DNA of 49,798 nucleotides from Chlorobiaceae bacterium (lineage in GTDB: Bacteria; Bacteroidota; Chlorobiia; Chlorobiales; Chlorobiaceae), in contig JAAXVR010000022.1 of the NCBI GenBank assembly GCA_013335405.1, positions 1 through 49,798 on the forward strand, read 5' to 3'. Below the pieces are notes generated by a model. It was not told the DNA's origin and ran no database searches. It was given only the letters and a program-made list of their open reading frames with translations. Each line of letters starts with the position of its first letter. The first letter of the stretch is position 1. A program made the position numbers and the translations under genes. Positions 9,267 through 18,864 of this stretch are shown piece after piece.

Positions 9267-10166
9267 TCAACGCCCAAGTGCCTTGAGCATGGCTTCGCCA
9301 AGATCGGCAGGGCTCTCGACGACATGGATGCCTGCTGCTTCCATAACCCTGATTTTATCTTCCGCAGTACCTTTTCCGCCGGACACGATAGCGCCGGCAT
9401 GACCCATCCTGCGGCCCGGAGGTGCCGTTCTCCCGGCAATGAAACCGACAACCGGTTTGCGGAAATGCTCCCTGATATACTCGGCAGCTTCTTCCTCAGC
9501 GCTTCCCCCGATTTCGCCGATCATGATAAGGCCTTCGGTTTCATCATCTTCTGCGAACAGTTTGATTGCGTCGATAAACCGGGTGCCGATGATCGGATCG
9601 CCGCCGATACCGATGCAGGTGGACTGACCAAGCCCGACATTGGTGAGCTGATGCACGGCTTCGTAGGTGAGGGTTCCGCTGCGTGAAACAACCCCGATCG
9701 AGCCTTTTTTATGGATAAAGCCGGGCATGATGCCGATTTTCGCTTCCCCGGGAGTGATGACGCCCGGACAGTTGGGACCGACAAGGACCGCACCCTTCGC
9801 TTTTACGAACGCATACGCTTTCATCATGTCGTTTACAGGGATACCTTCCGTGATGCAGATAATCACTTTCAGGCCTGCATCTGCAGCTTCCATGACGGCA
9901 TCTGCCGCAAAAGCCGCAGGTACGAAAATAACCGTGGCATTTGCTTCCGCTTTTTCGACGGCGTCCTTTACGGTATTGAAAAGAGGGACCGGACGGCAGA
10001 ATTTGTCCCTGTCGTTGCCATGGTAGAGGTTGCCTCCCTTTCCAGGCGTTACTCCTGCCACTACATTCGTGCCGTACTCGAGAATCTGGGAGGTGTGGAA
10101 GGTGCCTTCCGAACCGGTGATCCCCTGAACGAGCAGACGGGTGTTCCTGTCGACTAAAACGCTCAT
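9267..10166 (-). CDS. sucD: Succinyl-CoA ligase (ADP-forming) alpha subunit
   Basis: The alpha subunit binds CoA and carries the phosphohistidine of succinyl-CoA synthetase. In green sulfur bacteria the enzyme runs towards succinyl-CoA in the reductive TCA cycle of CO2 fixation. The 299-residue protein has the usual length. It shows the CoA-binding start ([19 protein letters not shown]), the VGPNCPG motif, and the active-site histidine (about residue 256) in [14 protein letters not shown]. The beta subunit SucC is not adjacent. gatA lies 43 bases upstream on the same strand, so the two may share a transcript ending at the terminator at 9201-9231. Confidence 0.97.
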   Translation of the reverse strand: MSVLVDRNTRLLVQGITGSEGTFHTSQILEYGTNVVAGVTPGKGGNLYHGNDRDKFCRPVPLFNTVKDAVEKAEANATVIFVPAAFAADAVMEAADAGLKVIICITEGIPVNDMMKAYAFVKAKGAVLVGPNCPGVITPGEAKIGIMPGFIHKKGSIGVVSRSGTLTYEAVHQLTNVGLGQSTCIGIGGDPIIGTRFIDAIKLFAEDDETEGLIMIGEIGGSAEEEAAEYIREHFRKPVVGFIAGRTAPPGRRMGHAGAIVSGGKGTAEDKIRVMEAAGIHVVESPADLGEAMLKALGR

Positions 10167-10209
10167 AAAGAAAGCTGAATTATATGGTTATAAAAATATC
10201 TCCGTTCTC

Positions 10210-11637
10210 TCAGGCCTGACGCTGGATTTTTCCGGCGATACCGAGCAGCTTGCCCTCCTCGAAAAAATTACAGACAAGGTGCATGCCGACCGGAAGTCCG
10301 AGGGAATCGAGGCCGACAGGAACGCTCACCGCAGGCATGCCGACAATGCTCGCCGGGACGGTGAACACATCGGCGAGGTACATCTCGAGCGGGTCACCGG
10401 TCTTGTCGCCTATTCCGAACGGAGGAAAGGGAGAGGTGGGGCCGGCGATCACATCGACTTTTTCGAGCGCCTCACGGTATCTGTCCTGAAACACCCTCCG
10501 GACCTGCTGCGCCTTCTTGTAGTAGGTATCATAGTACCCTGCTGAAAGGACATACGTGCCGAGCATGATCCTGCGCTTCACTTCCCTGCCGAACCCTTCG
10601 GTCCTCGAATTTACGTACATCGATGACAGGTCTGTGGAATCAGAAGCCCTGAAACCGTACCGCGCACCATCGAAACGGGCGAGGTTCGACGACGCTTCCG
10701 CGGTGACGAGAATATAATAGGCCGCTATGGCATAATCGCTTTCAGGCAGTGTGACATCGACCAGTTCCGCCCCTTTCTCCCGAAGTTCCTGAAGCTTCCC
10801 CATGACGATACCGGAAACGTCGGAATTGAGGTTTTCCGGAAAAAAAGCTTTCGGCACGCCGATTTTCAGACCTTCGACCCGGACGTCCTCCATCTGCTTG
10901 GCGTAATCCGGAACATCGCGCCTGGAGCAGGTTGCGTCATGTGTATCCCTGCCGGCCATCACCCCGAGAACGAGCGCGGCATCACCGGTATTGCGGGCGA
11001 GCACGCCTATCTGATCGAACGAAGAGGCAAAAGCCACGAGCCCGAAGCGGGATATTCTCCCGTAAGTCGGTTTCAGGCCTACGATATCACAGAAACCTGC
11101 CGGCTGTCGAACAGAACCACCGGTGTCGGAACCGAGGGCGACAAGGCAGAGGCCGTTTGCGACGGCAGCCGCAGAACCGCCGGAACTTCCTCCGGGCACC
11201 CTTTTTTTATCGAAAGGATTCGGAACCGTTCCGAACGCAGAATTTTCATTCGAACTGCCCATGGCAAACTCGTCCATGTTGGTCTTGCCAAGGAAAAGGG
11301 CATCCTCCGCTTCGAGCCTCGAAACGGCAGTGGCATCGTAAACACTTTCATAGCCGGAGAGTATTTTCGAAGCACAGGTAAGCCGGGCTCCTTTCATGGC
11401 AATGTTGTCCTTGATAGCCATCGGCAACCCGTACAATTTTCCGGGCTGAGCGCCATCGGCGAGTTTTCTGTCGAGGGTCCTCGCCCTGTCGAGGACTTCG
11501 TCCTGAAAAACCGTTATAAATATATTGTCATCGCTATGGGCTTCGATACGCCCGAGGTAATGGCGAGCCACTTCTTCACAGGTTATTTCCCGGGAAAGAA
11601 GCTTTGAACGCAGTTCTTCGTAACTACTTGAATGCAC
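10210..11637 (-). CDS. gatA: Asp-tRNA(Asn)/Glu-tRNA(Gln) amidotransferase subunit A
   Basis: GatA is the glutaminase subunit of GatCAB, which amidates misacylated Glu-tRNA(Gln) and/or Asp-tRNA(Asn). The amidase-signature triad is intact: Lys76 (MAIKDN), Ser151 (GGSSGGS) and Ser175 ([11 protein letters not shown]). Their spacing of 75 and 24 residues equals that of the well-studied GatA triad (Lys79/Ser154/Ser178). At 475 residues the length is normal. The start is a GTG preceded closely by AAAGGAA; no other start fits the N-terminal helix. gatB and gatC are not in the window. Confidence 0.96.
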   Translation of the reverse strand: MHSSSYEELRSKLLSREITCEEVARHYLGRIEAHSDDNIFITVFQDEVLDRARTLDRKLADGAQPGKLYGLPMAIKDNIAMKGARLTCASKILSGYESVYDATAVSRLEAEDALFLGKTNMDEFAMGSSNENSAFGTVPNPFDKKRVPGGSSGGSAAAVANGLCLVALGSDTGGSVRQPAGFCDIVGLKPTYGRISRFGLVAFASSFDQIGVLARNTGDAALVLGVMAGRDTHDATCSRRDVPDYAKQMEDVRVEGLKIGVPKAFFPENLNSDVSGIVMGKLQELREKGAELVDVTLPESDYAIAAYYILVTAEASSNLARFDGARYGFRASDSTDLSSMYVNSRTEGFGREVKRRIMLGTYVLSAGYYDTYYKKAQQVRRVFQDRYREALEKVDVIAGPTSPFPPFGIGDKTGDPLEMYLADVFTVPASIVGMPAVSVPVGLDSLGLPVGMHLVCNFFEEGKLLGIAGKIQRQA

Positions 11638-11834
11638 TTCCTTTGTGGATTATTTTATAGAGAAGAAAGCCCGGGGCAGGTATTGCCGTTGATGCAGGGT
11701 TTCCGTTCCGTCCAATGTTTGTATAATAAGAAATAACTGCATATTATTCAATTTGACATGTTTTCACTGGCGAGGGATTCACGTAAGGGATTTTCGTTGC
11801 CGGCTGTCCGGCTGTAACGACGCAACAAGGATTT

Positions 11835-12683
11835 ATGGCACTCATAAGACAAATGGATTTTGCATCGACGTTCAAATCCCACTGGTTTTCCTCGGACCCT
11901 GACGTTGCCGATAAAAAAATACAGAGCGATCTTAAATCTTCGTGCGAGATTCCGACCCATCTTGCCGTCATAATGGATGGAAACGGAAGATGGGCGAGGA
12001 TGAAAGGAAAAACACGAATAGAAGGGCATATTGCCGGAGTCGATTCGGTAAGGGATATCGTCGAGGCCTGCGCCGAACTCGGCGTACAATGCCTGACCCT
12101 TTTCACCTTCTCGACGGAAAACTGGAAACGCCCCGAAAAAGAAGTTTCCGCCCTGATGCAGCTCCTTGTCAAGGTCATTGGAAGGGAAACCCGTGAACTG
12201 CATGACAACAACATCCGCTTCAACGTGATCGGCAATATGGACCTCCTTCCCGAAAAGGTCCGCACTGTCCTGAAAGGAACCATAGAACTCACGAAAAACA
12301 ACAGCAAGCTCGTCCTCAATATTGCCCTCAGTTACAGCGGAAAATGGGATATCGTTCAGGCATGCAGGGCCATAGCGCACGAAGTCAGTGCAGGACGCAT
12401 CGAGCCCGACTCGATCGACGATCAGCTTTTCAATTCGTTCCTTTCCACTGCATCCATGCCGGACCCGGAACTTCTGATCCGTACGAGCGGCGAGTTCAGG
12501 ATAAGCAATTTCATGCTTTGGCAGAGCGCCTATACCGAGATTTATGTAACCAACACCTACTGGCCTGATTTCAGGCGCGCCCAGTTATATGAAGCCATAA
12601 GGGAGTACCAGAACCGGGAACGCAGGTTCGGGCAGACCAGTGAACAGATTCAAAACAAAACGATTGCAGCCGGCAAGCATTAA
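11835..12683 (+). CDS. uppS: Isoprenyl transferase (undecaprenyl diphosphate synthase)
   Basis: A cis-prenyltransferase that extends farnesyl diphosphate to the C55 lipid carrier used for peptidoglycan and LPS sugars. Family motifs are present: HLAVIMDGNGRWA (catalytic Asp48), a TLFTFSTENWKRP loop, and the C-terminal MPDPELLIRTSGEFRISNF. The 282-residue length includes an N-terminal extension of about 20 residues compared with the E. coli enzyme. The ATG at 11835 has AAGGA just upstream; the ATG at 11853 is an alternative. bamA follows after only a short gap, so they are probably co-transcribed as an envelope-biogenesis pair, as in many bacteria. Confidence 0.96.
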   Translation: MALIRQMDFASTFKSHWFSSDPDVADKKIQSDLKSSCEIPTHLAVIMDGNGRWARMKGKTRIEGHIAGVDSVRDIVEACAELGVQCLTLFTFSTENWKRPEKEVSALMQLLVKVIGRETRELHDNNIRFNVIGNMDLLPEKVRTVLKGTIELTKNNSKLVLNIALSYSGKWDIVQACRAIAHEVSAGRIEPDSIDDQLFNSFLSTASMPDPELLIRTSGEFRISNFMLWQSAYTEIYVTNTYWPDFRRAQLYEAIREYQNRERRFGQTSEQIQNKTIAAGKH

Positions 12684-12706
12684 CCCGATTGACACCTGAA
12701 ACTTCC

Positions 12707-15208
12707 ATGAAAAAATCACTTAAACTGCTCCCCTTACTTCTGGTTGCCCTCGCACTGAACCCTGAAGGAAACAGCGCTGAAGCGAAAAAGCTTCCGTCAG
12801 GAAAAAAAGTTCAGACCGGACAGACTTCGGCATCAATTCCCGAGACGATGAAGGAATTGTATACCATCCGGGAAATATCGTTCATCGGGCTGGAATCAGT
12901 CAACGAGCAGGAACTCATCGGAAGCCTGCCTCTCAAGTCCATGAGCCGCATTGCAATTCCCGGCCTTGAACTGACCAATGCACTGCAGTATCTCTGGCAG
13001 CTGCAGCTTTTCAGCGACATCAAGGTCGAAAAGACCGATCTCGGCCAGAAAAGTATCGCCCTGAAATTCATCGTCACCGAACTGCCGGTGCTTGACGAGG
13101 TCACTTTCAAGGGAAACCGAAAGTTCAAGAATGACGAGCTGAAGCGAATTGCTGCGCTTGTTACCGGCAAAAAGGTTGTTGAGCAGGAACTCCTGACTGC
13201 GGCCAACAAAATTGAAAAACATTACGCCACGAAAGGCTACCTGACCGCCGGCGCCGAGTTCCAGCTGAAGGAGCTTGGCCGGAATCATGTGAGCGTAGCT
13301 TTCACCATCACCGAAGGCACGAAAGTGGCGATCGAAAAAATAAACTTTCACGGCAATACCGCATTCAAACCGGGCAAGCTCAGGGGGGTGCTGAAGGAAA
13401 CACACCAGAACTCATGGTGGCGCAAGATTTTCGGCGCACCGAAGCTCGACAAGGACAAGTTCGAAGAGGACAAGAACAATATTGTCGAATATTACAGGAA
13501 CAACGGATACCGTGACGCTAAAGTGCTGCGTGACGAGCTTAATTTCACCCGTGATCGTAAAGGCCTCATCCTCGACATCTATCTGGAGGAAGGAACCAAA
13601 TACCATATCGGAAACATCACCTGGTCCGGAAATACCAAGGATTTCGCCACGACAGCCATCCTCGGAAAGACATTCAGGATAAAAAAAGGCGATCTCTACA
13701 ATGCGAAACTGATTCAGGATCGGCTCAACTATTCCCAGGACAACACCGATGTCAGCTCATTGTACCTCGACAGGGGCTACCTTTCCTTCAAGACATCGAT
13801 AGACGAAGTGGTTTCAGCTCCCGGTACCGTCGACCTTGCCGTGTCCATCAGGGAGGGAGAGCCCTACGAAATCAATAAGGTGAGTATCACAGGCAACACG
13901 AAAACAAAAGACCACGTCGTCAGGCGTGAACTCTATTCCATCCCCGGCGACACGTTCAGCCGCAAGAACGTCGTCCGCAGCATCAGGGAAATCAGTATGC
14001 TCAACTATTTCGATCCATCGAAAATAGAGCCCGACATCGAACCGAACCCCGAGAACAACACCGTCAATGTCATCTACAACGTAGCGGAAAAACAGAGCGA
14101 CACGTTCAACGCTTCGGTAGGCTACAGTTCCAACGGATTTACCGGAGCACTCGGCGTAACATTCAACAATTTCTCCCTCGAGGATATCTTCAACCGCAGC
14201 GCCTACAAACCGCTTCCTCACGGCGACGGACAGAAGCTCGGCTTCCAGTGGCAGTTCGGCAGCAACAGCTATCGTACGCTTTCACTCTCTTTCACCGAAC
14301 CCTGGGCTTTCGGAAGCCCCACAACCCTCGGATTCTCTGCATTCAAGACCCACATGGCCTATGACTACACGGATGACACCCTGGACAACCCGACCGATAT
14401 CGACCAGTACGGCGCAACGCTTTCCGTCGGAAGAAGACTGACCTGGCCCGACAACTACTTCACGATCGGCTGGAAACTGAAATATCTGCATACGAAGGGA
14501 GGGTTCCTGACCTTTATCGAGGAGCTCCCCGACGCTCCGGAAGAGGCTGATGAAGTTTCGATTTCCCAGACCATACGCCGTAACAGCATCGACAACCCCA
14601 TTTTTCCGAGAAGGGGCAGCAACAACTGGATAACCGCTCAGCTTGCGGGCGGACCGCTTCCCGGCTCGGTGGATTTCTATAAATTTACCGCCGGGTCGAC
14701 CTGGTACTTCCCGATCACCAGAAAACTGGTACTCAACCTCTCGACCCAGCACGGGTACCTTTCGACCTTCAACGAAAACGATTATATACCCTATACTGAA
14801 TATTTCTACATGGGAGGAAGCGGCATGTCTTCCCTGCCAACCGTTCCGCTGCGCGGTTACGACGACAGAAGCCTGGGCGTGAAACTCGATCCCGACAATG
14901 AGGATTCAACGCTCTACGCCGGGAAGGTTTACTCCAAGTTCACTTCCGAACTTCGTTATCCATTGACCATGTCCCAGTCGGTAAGCATCTACGGCCTGGT
15001 ATTCGCCGAAGCCGGCGGTCTTTGGGAAAATGCCGAATCGGTAAACTTCGGGGAACTGAAAAAATCCGCCGGTGTCGGTCTGCGCCTCTATCTGCCCATT
15101 ATCGGCCAGATCGGGTTCGATTACGGCTACGGATTTGATGCCGTGCCCAGATACCCGGATGAAAAAGGAGGCTGGAAATTCCTGTTCACCTTCGGCACGC
15201 AGGAGTAA
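12707..15208 (+). CDS. bamA: Outer-membrane protein assembly factor BamA
   Basis: BamA is the Omp85 insertase that folds beta-barrel proteins into the outer membrane. The frame can be extended to a TTG at 12689, but the ATG at 12707 begins a standard signal peptide (MKKSLKLLPLLLVALAL...), so I use it; the product is 833 residues. About 400 residues of POTRA repeats follow, including the phrases VTFKGNRKFKNDELK, INFHGNTAFKPGKL and VSITGNTKTKDHVV, and then the 16-strand barrel. The conserved loop-6 motif is present as VPLRGYDDRSLG. It sits directly after uppS, and skp and lptC occur elsewhere in the window. Confidence 0.96.
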   Translation: MKKSLKLLPLLLVALALNPEGNSAEAKKLPSGKKVQTGQTSASIPETMKELYTIREISFIGLESVNEQELIGSLPLKSMSRIAIPGLELTNALQYLWQLQLFSDIKVEKTDLGQKSIALKFIVTELPVLDEVTFKGNRKFKNDELKRIAALVTGKKVVEQELLTAANKIEKHYATKGYLTAGAEFQLKELGRNHVSVAFTITEGTKVAIEKINFHGNTAFKPGKLRGVLKETHQNSWWRKIFGAPKLDKDKFEEDKNNIVEYYRNNGYRDAKVLRDELNFTRDRKGLILDIYLEEGTKYHIGNITWSGNTKDFATTAILGKTFRIKKGDLYNAKLIQDRLNYSQDNTDVSSLYLDRGYLSFKTSIDEVVSAPGTVDLAVSIREGEPYEINKVSITGNTKTKDHVVRRELYSIPGDTFSRKNVVRSIREISMLNYFDPSKIEPDIEPNPENNTVNVIYNVAEKQSDTFNASVGYSSNGFTGALGVTFNNFSLEDIFNRSAYKPLPHGDGQKLGFQWQFGSNSYRTLSLSFTEPWAFGSPTTLGFSAFKTHMAYDYTDDTLDNPTDIDQYGATLSVGRRLTWPDNYFTIGWKLKYLHTKGGFLTFIEELPDAPEEADEVSISQTIRRNSIDNPIFPRRGSNNWITAQLAGGPLPGSVDFYKFTAGSTWYFPITRKLVLNLSTQHGYLSTFNENDYIPYTEYFYMGGSGMSSLPTVPLRGYDDRSLGVKLDPDNEDSTLYAGKVYSKFTSELRYPLTMSQSVSIYGLVFAEAGGLWENAESVNFGELKKSAGVGLRLYLPIIGQIGFDYGYGFDAVPRYPDEKGGWKFLFTFGTQE

Positions 15209-15246
15209 GTAATCCCGACTGTTCTGTCTTATTTTAGCGGTTAACT

Positions 15247-15278
15247 GTTGGAATACATATTTCTTTGTTCTATCTTTG
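15247..15278 (+). promoter_or_regulatory. Bacteroidetes-type promoter of the outer-membrane protein gene
   Basis: GTTG (TTG at 15248-15250), a 20-base spacer, and TATCTTTG at 15271-15278 give a full match to the Bacteroidetes -33/-7 consensus (TTTG or TTG, about 19-21 bases, TAnnTTTG). The -7 box is 66 bases before the start codon and nothing like an E. coli -35/-10 pair is needed. The gene behind it has a strong Shine-Dalgarno sequence and probably high expression. Confidence 0.65.
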
Positions 15279-15344
15279 GGAGAATCGTCTTACTCGTTTT
15301 GTTTTTTGTATTCACACACACCCTCAAATTATTTGGAGGAAACA

Positions 15345-16058
15345 ATGAAAAAAACTCTCTCACTTCTCGCAGTTCTGGCTGTTGCTGGCGTCGCGAGCAC
15401 TCCTGTCTCTGCTGAAGCCTCTACCCGTTACGTAAGCGCATTGGCTGGAGTTACCTGGTACAATGATGCTGAAGCAAGCCTGATCTTAACCTCTCCGGAT
15501 GTTCCTTTCCTCACATCACCGATGATTGCTCTGCCTATGGATTCCGGATTTACCGGTGTTGCCGCTCTTGGTTGCGATTACGGCGATTTCAGGGTTGAAG
15601 CTGAACTCGGCTACCAGAGAAACAGCTTTGAAAATTCTTTAGCTGGTACAGTAATCTATGACGAAGGAGAAGACTTTGCAGGAATCTCTTCCTTTGACAG
15701 TCATGTCGATATTTATTCGATGATGGCCAACGGCTTCTATGACATTCCTGTCGGCGGTGGTGTTGAGCTTTATGCCATGGCTGGTGTCGGTATTGCTCAG
15801 GTAAATATCAATGCTGAAGCAACTATTGATTATGATATTTCCTATTCATCAGGATCGGTTACCCTTGCAGTAGACACGCACGAGACAACTCTCGCATACC
15901 AGCTCGGTGCCGGTATCTCGATCCCGGTCAGCAAAGGTGTCAAGCTTGATGCACGGTATCGTTACTTTGCAACGACCGATTTCAATCTGAACGCTCTTGT
16001 TAACGTTGAAGATCTCTCCAGCCACAGCGCGCTGGTCGGTCTCAGGGTCGACCTGTAA
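15345..16058 (+). CDS. Outer-membrane beta-barrel protein (porin/OmpA-like, 8 strands)
   Basis: A 237-residue secreted protein. The frame extends up to 15276, but the ATG at 15345 is preceded by GGAGGA with ideal spacing and begins a clear signal peptide (MKKTLSLLAVLAVAGVAST..., cleavage near VSA-EAS). The mature part alternates polar and apolar residues in short amphipathic strands (RYVSALAGVTWY, FRVEAELGYQR, VELYAMAGVGIAQVNI, KLDARYRYFAT) and ends HSALVGLRVDL, as in small OmpA/OmpX-like barrels. There is no peptidoglycan-binding domain. Its specific role is unknown. It has its own promoter and terminator and is monocistronic. Confidence 0.85.
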   Translation: MKKTLSLLAVLAVAGVASTPVSAEASTRYVSALAGVTWYNDAEASLILTSPDVPFLTSPMIALPMDSGFTGVAALGCDYGDFRVEAELGYQRNSFENSLAGTVIYDEGEDFAGISSFDSHVDIYSMMANGFYDIPVGGGVELYAMAGVGIAQVNINAEATIDYDISYSSGSVTLAVDTHETTLAYQLGAGISIPVSKGVKLDARYRYFATTDFNLNALVNVEDLSSHSALVGLRVDL

Positions 16059-16080
16059 GACTTTGACAGATTGACGCAGA

Positions 16081-16108
16081 AAAGGAGGCTTCGGCCTCCT
16101 TTTTTTTT
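16081..16108 (+). terminator. Rho-independent terminator, possibly bidirectional
   Basis: AAAGGAGGC - TTCG - GCCTCCTTT is a perfect stem with a stable UUCG-type tetraloop, followed by eight or nine T residues on the plus strand. It lies 22 bases after the barrel-protein stop. The A run on the other side could let it also end the convergent BFN gene. Confidence 0.92.
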
Positions 16109-16139
16109 CTCTGTTTTTTCTCTCCTGAAAAAAAGCTGC

Positions 16140-16739
16140 TCACGAGCTGCTTTTCAGACGGGAAATCTCGTCCCTCAGCCTGGCGGCTTCTTCGTAATTT
16201 TCGTTGCTGATGGCTTCGTTCAGGGCCGTCTGCAGTTCTTCAAGCCTGTTTTCGGAAGTGACCGGAAGCGCGATCTGTTCCTCAGCTTCTGGGGTGACCT
16301 CCTCTTCCCCTTCCTCTCCGTCCTCTTTCTGCTCTTCTCGTATCCCTGCTTCGTTCATGATCTCTTCCGTGACGAAAAGCGGGGCGTTGAACCGTACGGC
16401 AATCGCAATGGCATCGCTTGGCCGGGCATCGATTTCATGCACCTCGCCGTTGGCTTCGCAGACTACCTTCGCATAGAAGGTCTCATTGTGCAGTTCGTCG
16501 ATGATGACTTCGTTGACATGCAGGTTGAAAACATCCGCGATGTTCTTGAAAAGATCATGGGTGAATGGACGCGGAGGCTTGATGTTTTCAAGCTTGAGAG
16601 CTATGGCCTGTGCTTCGAAACCGCCGATGATGATGGGAAGCTTTCGCTTTCCTTCAAGCTCGTAGAGAATGAGGGCATATGCCCCGTTGGTATGGGGGCT
16701 TGTCGAAAGTCCCAGAATATCGACCTGGAGTTTACGCAT
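16140..16739 (-). CDS. Bifunctional nuclease (BFN/DUF151) family protein with C-terminal UVR motif
   Basis: Residues 1-130 match the bifunctional-nuclease domain: VDILGLSTSPHTNGAYALIL, KLPIIIGGFEAQAIAL, RPFTHDLFKNIADVF and EIDARPSDAIAIAVRFNAPLFV. An acidic linker rich in Glu (about 135-160) follows, and then a UVR motif (NEAISNENYEEAARLRDEISRLK), as seen in UvrB/UvrC and Clp regulators. The 199-residue length fits BFN-UVR proteins of Bacteroidetes/Chlorobi. Nuclease activity is known for some plant and archaeal relatives but its role in bacteria is unclear. The gene is convergent with the barrel protein. Confidence 0.85.
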   Translation of the reverse strand: MRKLQVDILGLSTSPHTNGAYALILYELEGKRKLPIIIGGFEAQAIALKLENIKPPRPFTHDLFKNIADVFNLHVNEVIIDELHNETFYAKVVCEANGEVHEIDARPSDAIAIAVRFNAPLFVTEEIMNEAGIREEQKEDGEEGEEEVTPEAEEQIALPVTSENRLEELQTALNEAISNENYEEAARLRDEISRLKSSS

Positions 16740-16821
16740 CGTCTGAATAAATTTGCATTGCAGCCGGCAGGTGGCTGCATTTATAAAATCCCACTACCTT
16801 TAAACAGAAATGTACCGTTAA

Positions 16822-17808
16822 TCATTTCTTCTTCAAAAAATCCCGCACTTCTTCTATGAAGCCGGGAATAACAGCATGCACATCGCCGACGATACCGAAA
16901 TCGGCGGTATCGAATATCGGGGCGTGCCTGTCGCTGTTGATGGCAACGATGGTACCTGCACGGCCGATCCCGGCAAGGTGCTGCACTGAACCGGAGATAC
17001 CGCAGGCAAGATAGAGCAGAGGCGCAACGGATTTGCCCGTCTGTCCTACCTGCTCGGCATGAGGCCGCCAACCCTCGTCAACCACTGCCCTGCTTGCGCC
17101 TACCGAGCCTCCGAGCAGCCCGGCAAGCTCTTCGAGCATTGCGAATCCTTCCCGGCTCCCGATTCCCCTTCCTCCCGCGACGATAATACCTGCTTCAGCC
17201 ACATCACGCATTCCTGTCGTCATGGCAATTTTCTGCACCGCAGCTGAAGGGCGGGAAATAGCCTGACAATAATCATCGAAAGGAGAAATGACGATGGTTC
17301 CTGCCTTGAGGACAGTTGAAAACGGTTCCGGGGAAGAGAAGAGTGTGAAAATCCTTTTTTCAAGCTGCGCCGTAAAGGAGGCAATGCAGGAACCAGCATA
17401 AACGGAACGGCTGCAGCTTCCGGAGCGTTCATCAACGAATCGGGCGCATCCCGAAAGCAGCGAAGCCTCGAGTCGGATTGAAAGTTTCGGGGCAAGGTCC
17501 CTGGAAAGTGCCGTATCGGCAAAAAAGAGCGTTGAACACTCTTCCTTGCGGAACACATCCGAAACAATCCGGGCGTAGCGTTCAGAATCGTACAACAGAA
17601 AATCGGGGGCAGTTGCATGGAAAAGCCTGCCGCTACCGTAAAGTTCGTTTTCTGAAGTCTGTGTATCGGCTGGCCCCAGGATCACGCCGCAAACAGGAAT
17701 CGATGGCTCCTCGTCGGCAGCGAGTGCCTGGACCCGGTTCCAGGTTTCAAGCGAGCTCTTTCTGAGAAGCCCTTCCCGCTGTTCAAGAAAAACAAGGTAC
17801 CCGCTCAT
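16822..17808 (-). CDS. etfA: Electron transfer flavoprotein alpha subunit
   Basis: EtfA holds the FAD of the ETF heterodimer, which passes electrons between flavin dehydrogenases and a quinone or bifurcating partner. The C-terminal domain is typical: GGRGIGSREGF, then VGQTGKSVAP, ACGISGSVQHLAG, AINSDRHAPIFDTADFGIVGD. The N-terminal domain is divergent. At 328 residues the length is normal. GGAGG lies a few bases before the ATG, and etfB ends 24 bases upstream, so the two form an operon. No acyl-CoA dehydrogenase or ETF:quinone oxidoreductase is nearby, so the partner is not known. Confidence 0.93.
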   Translation of the reverse strand: MSGYLVFLEQREGLLRKSSLETWNRVQALAADEEPSIPVCGVILGPADTQTSENELYGSGRLFHATAPDFLLYDSERYARIVSDVFRKEECSTLFFADTALSRDLAPKLSIRLEASLLSGCARFVDERSGSCSRSVYAGSCIASFTAQLEKRIFTLFSSPEPFSTVLKAGTIVISPFDDYCQAISRPSAAVQKIAMTTGMRDVAEAGIIVAGGRGIGSREGFAMLEELAGLLGGSVGASRAVVDEGWRPHAEQVGQTGKSVAPLLYLACGISGSVQHLAGIGRAGTIVAINSDRHAPIFDTADFGIVGDVHAVIPGFIEEVRDFLKKK

Positions 17809-17832
17809 TGGCGCCTCCTGTCCACTACCGGT

Positions 17833-18579
17833 TCAGAACAATTTTCTCTCATTCGTGAGGACCCCGAGGAGTTCTTTTTCATCTCGAAGAAAACGGCATT
17901 CTTTTTTCCTGACAACGGCCGCCATACCGTTCAGTCTGACATACGGCTTCTCGGGACATTCGACCGAATAAAGCTCGATCGACTTTTTTCTCGCATCCAT
18001 GACCGCTTTGATACTTGCGTTGCGGGGTGTGTTGATCCCTTTTTCGATGCTGAACAGAACCGGAGGCCTTACGCTGCAGTATTCAACCCCGTTCTCGATT
18101 TCCCTCTCCAGGTCGAAACCATCATCAGTTTCCTTCAGGGATGAAACTCCGCTCACGGAAGCGATACCGAGAAGCTCGGCGAGCATCAGCGGAACCTGTG
18201 CGCTCTGGAAATCGGTGGAGTGTTTACCGGCAAACAGAAGCTCCGGAAGAACATCTCCGTAATAACCGGCAATTGCCCGGGAGAGCATCGTAGCTGTCTG
18301 GTAAGGGTCCGGTACGCCTTCGGCAGGAACAAGCACCGCGTTGTCGGCTCCTCGTGCCAGGACCTTGCGAAGCTGTTCCTTCGCCGATGCCGGGGCTATG
18401 GTGAAAACCGTCACCAACCCCTCCCCTCGACGCTCCCGGAAGCTGACTGCTTCCTCGAGGGCATACTCGTCGTAGGGATTCATGACAAGGTTGAGCCTTG
18501 ACTGATCGACAACGCCATCGTCAATATCGATCACCGATGCTGTATCGGGCACAAAACAGACCGTAACGGCTATGTTCAT
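17833..18579 (-). CDS. etfB: Electron transfer flavoprotein beta subunit
   Basis: EtfB carries the AMP or second nucleotide site and the docking surface of ETF. The frame is open up to 18615, but family proteins begin at MNIAVTVCFVPDT, the ATG at 18577-18579, which I use; the product is 248 residues. Recognisable segments are MNPYDEYALEEAV, VTVFTIAPASAKEQLRKVLARGADNAVLV, LLFAGKHSTDFQSAQVPLMLAELLG and PPVLFSIEKGINTPRNASIKAVMDARKK. It lies directly upstream of etfA. A cluster of palindromic repeats fills the region upstream. Confidence 0.92.
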   Translation of the reverse strand: MNIAVTVCFVPDTASVIDIDDGVVDQSRLNLVMNPYDEYALEEAVSFRERRGEGLVTVFTIAPASAKEQLRKVLARGADNAVLVPAEGVPDPYQTATMLSRAIAGYYGDVLPELLFAGKHSTDFQSAQVPLMLAELLGIASVSGVSSLKETDDGFDLEREIENGVEYCSVRPPVLFSIEKGINTPRNASIKAVMDARKKSIELYSVECPEKPYVRLNGMAAVVRKKECRFLRDEKELLGVLTNERKLF

Positions 18580-18864
18580 CTGGCTGTCATGGTTATTACT
18601 CCCTGCTCTTTTCAACCTGTCTTTTCACGTCACGCTGACTTTTCTTGTCATTCTGAGCGGAGCGAAGAATCCATTTCTTTCGGCTTTTGCAGGAAAGATG
18701 GATCCTTCACTTTGCGTTGCTTCGTTCAGGATGACACCTGTGTTTCAGAGCAAACGCCTTGCTTTTGTCATACCGCCTTTTCTCGTCATTCTGACTTTCT
18801 CCGCCATTCACTCTTTTTCCTGTCATTCTGAGCATAGCGAAGAACCCATACAGTCGACAAGGCG
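18580..18864. repeat. Cluster of REP-like palindromic repeat units
   Basis: This stretch without a gene contains several copies of one motif. Unit A at 18647-18672 begins GTCATTCTGAGCGGAGCG. Unit D at 18821-18846 is a direct copy with a few changes, and 18784-18795 is a truncated copy. Unit B at 18700-18735 is an inverted, slightly longer copy (reverse complement begins GTCATCCTGAACGAAGC). A and B with the sequence between them (ATCCAT...ATGGAT) can fold into one long imperfect hairpin of about 90 bases. Motifs like this (GTCATTCTGAGCGAAGCGAAGAATC) are familiar as dispersed intergenic repeats in many genomes. The promoter of etfB must lie in or next to it. Confidence 0.75.

Noticed and set aside
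12689-12706. Upstream TTG start for bamA
   Set aside because: The ATG at 12707 begins a standard signal peptide; the extra six residues would only spoil its charged N-terminus.
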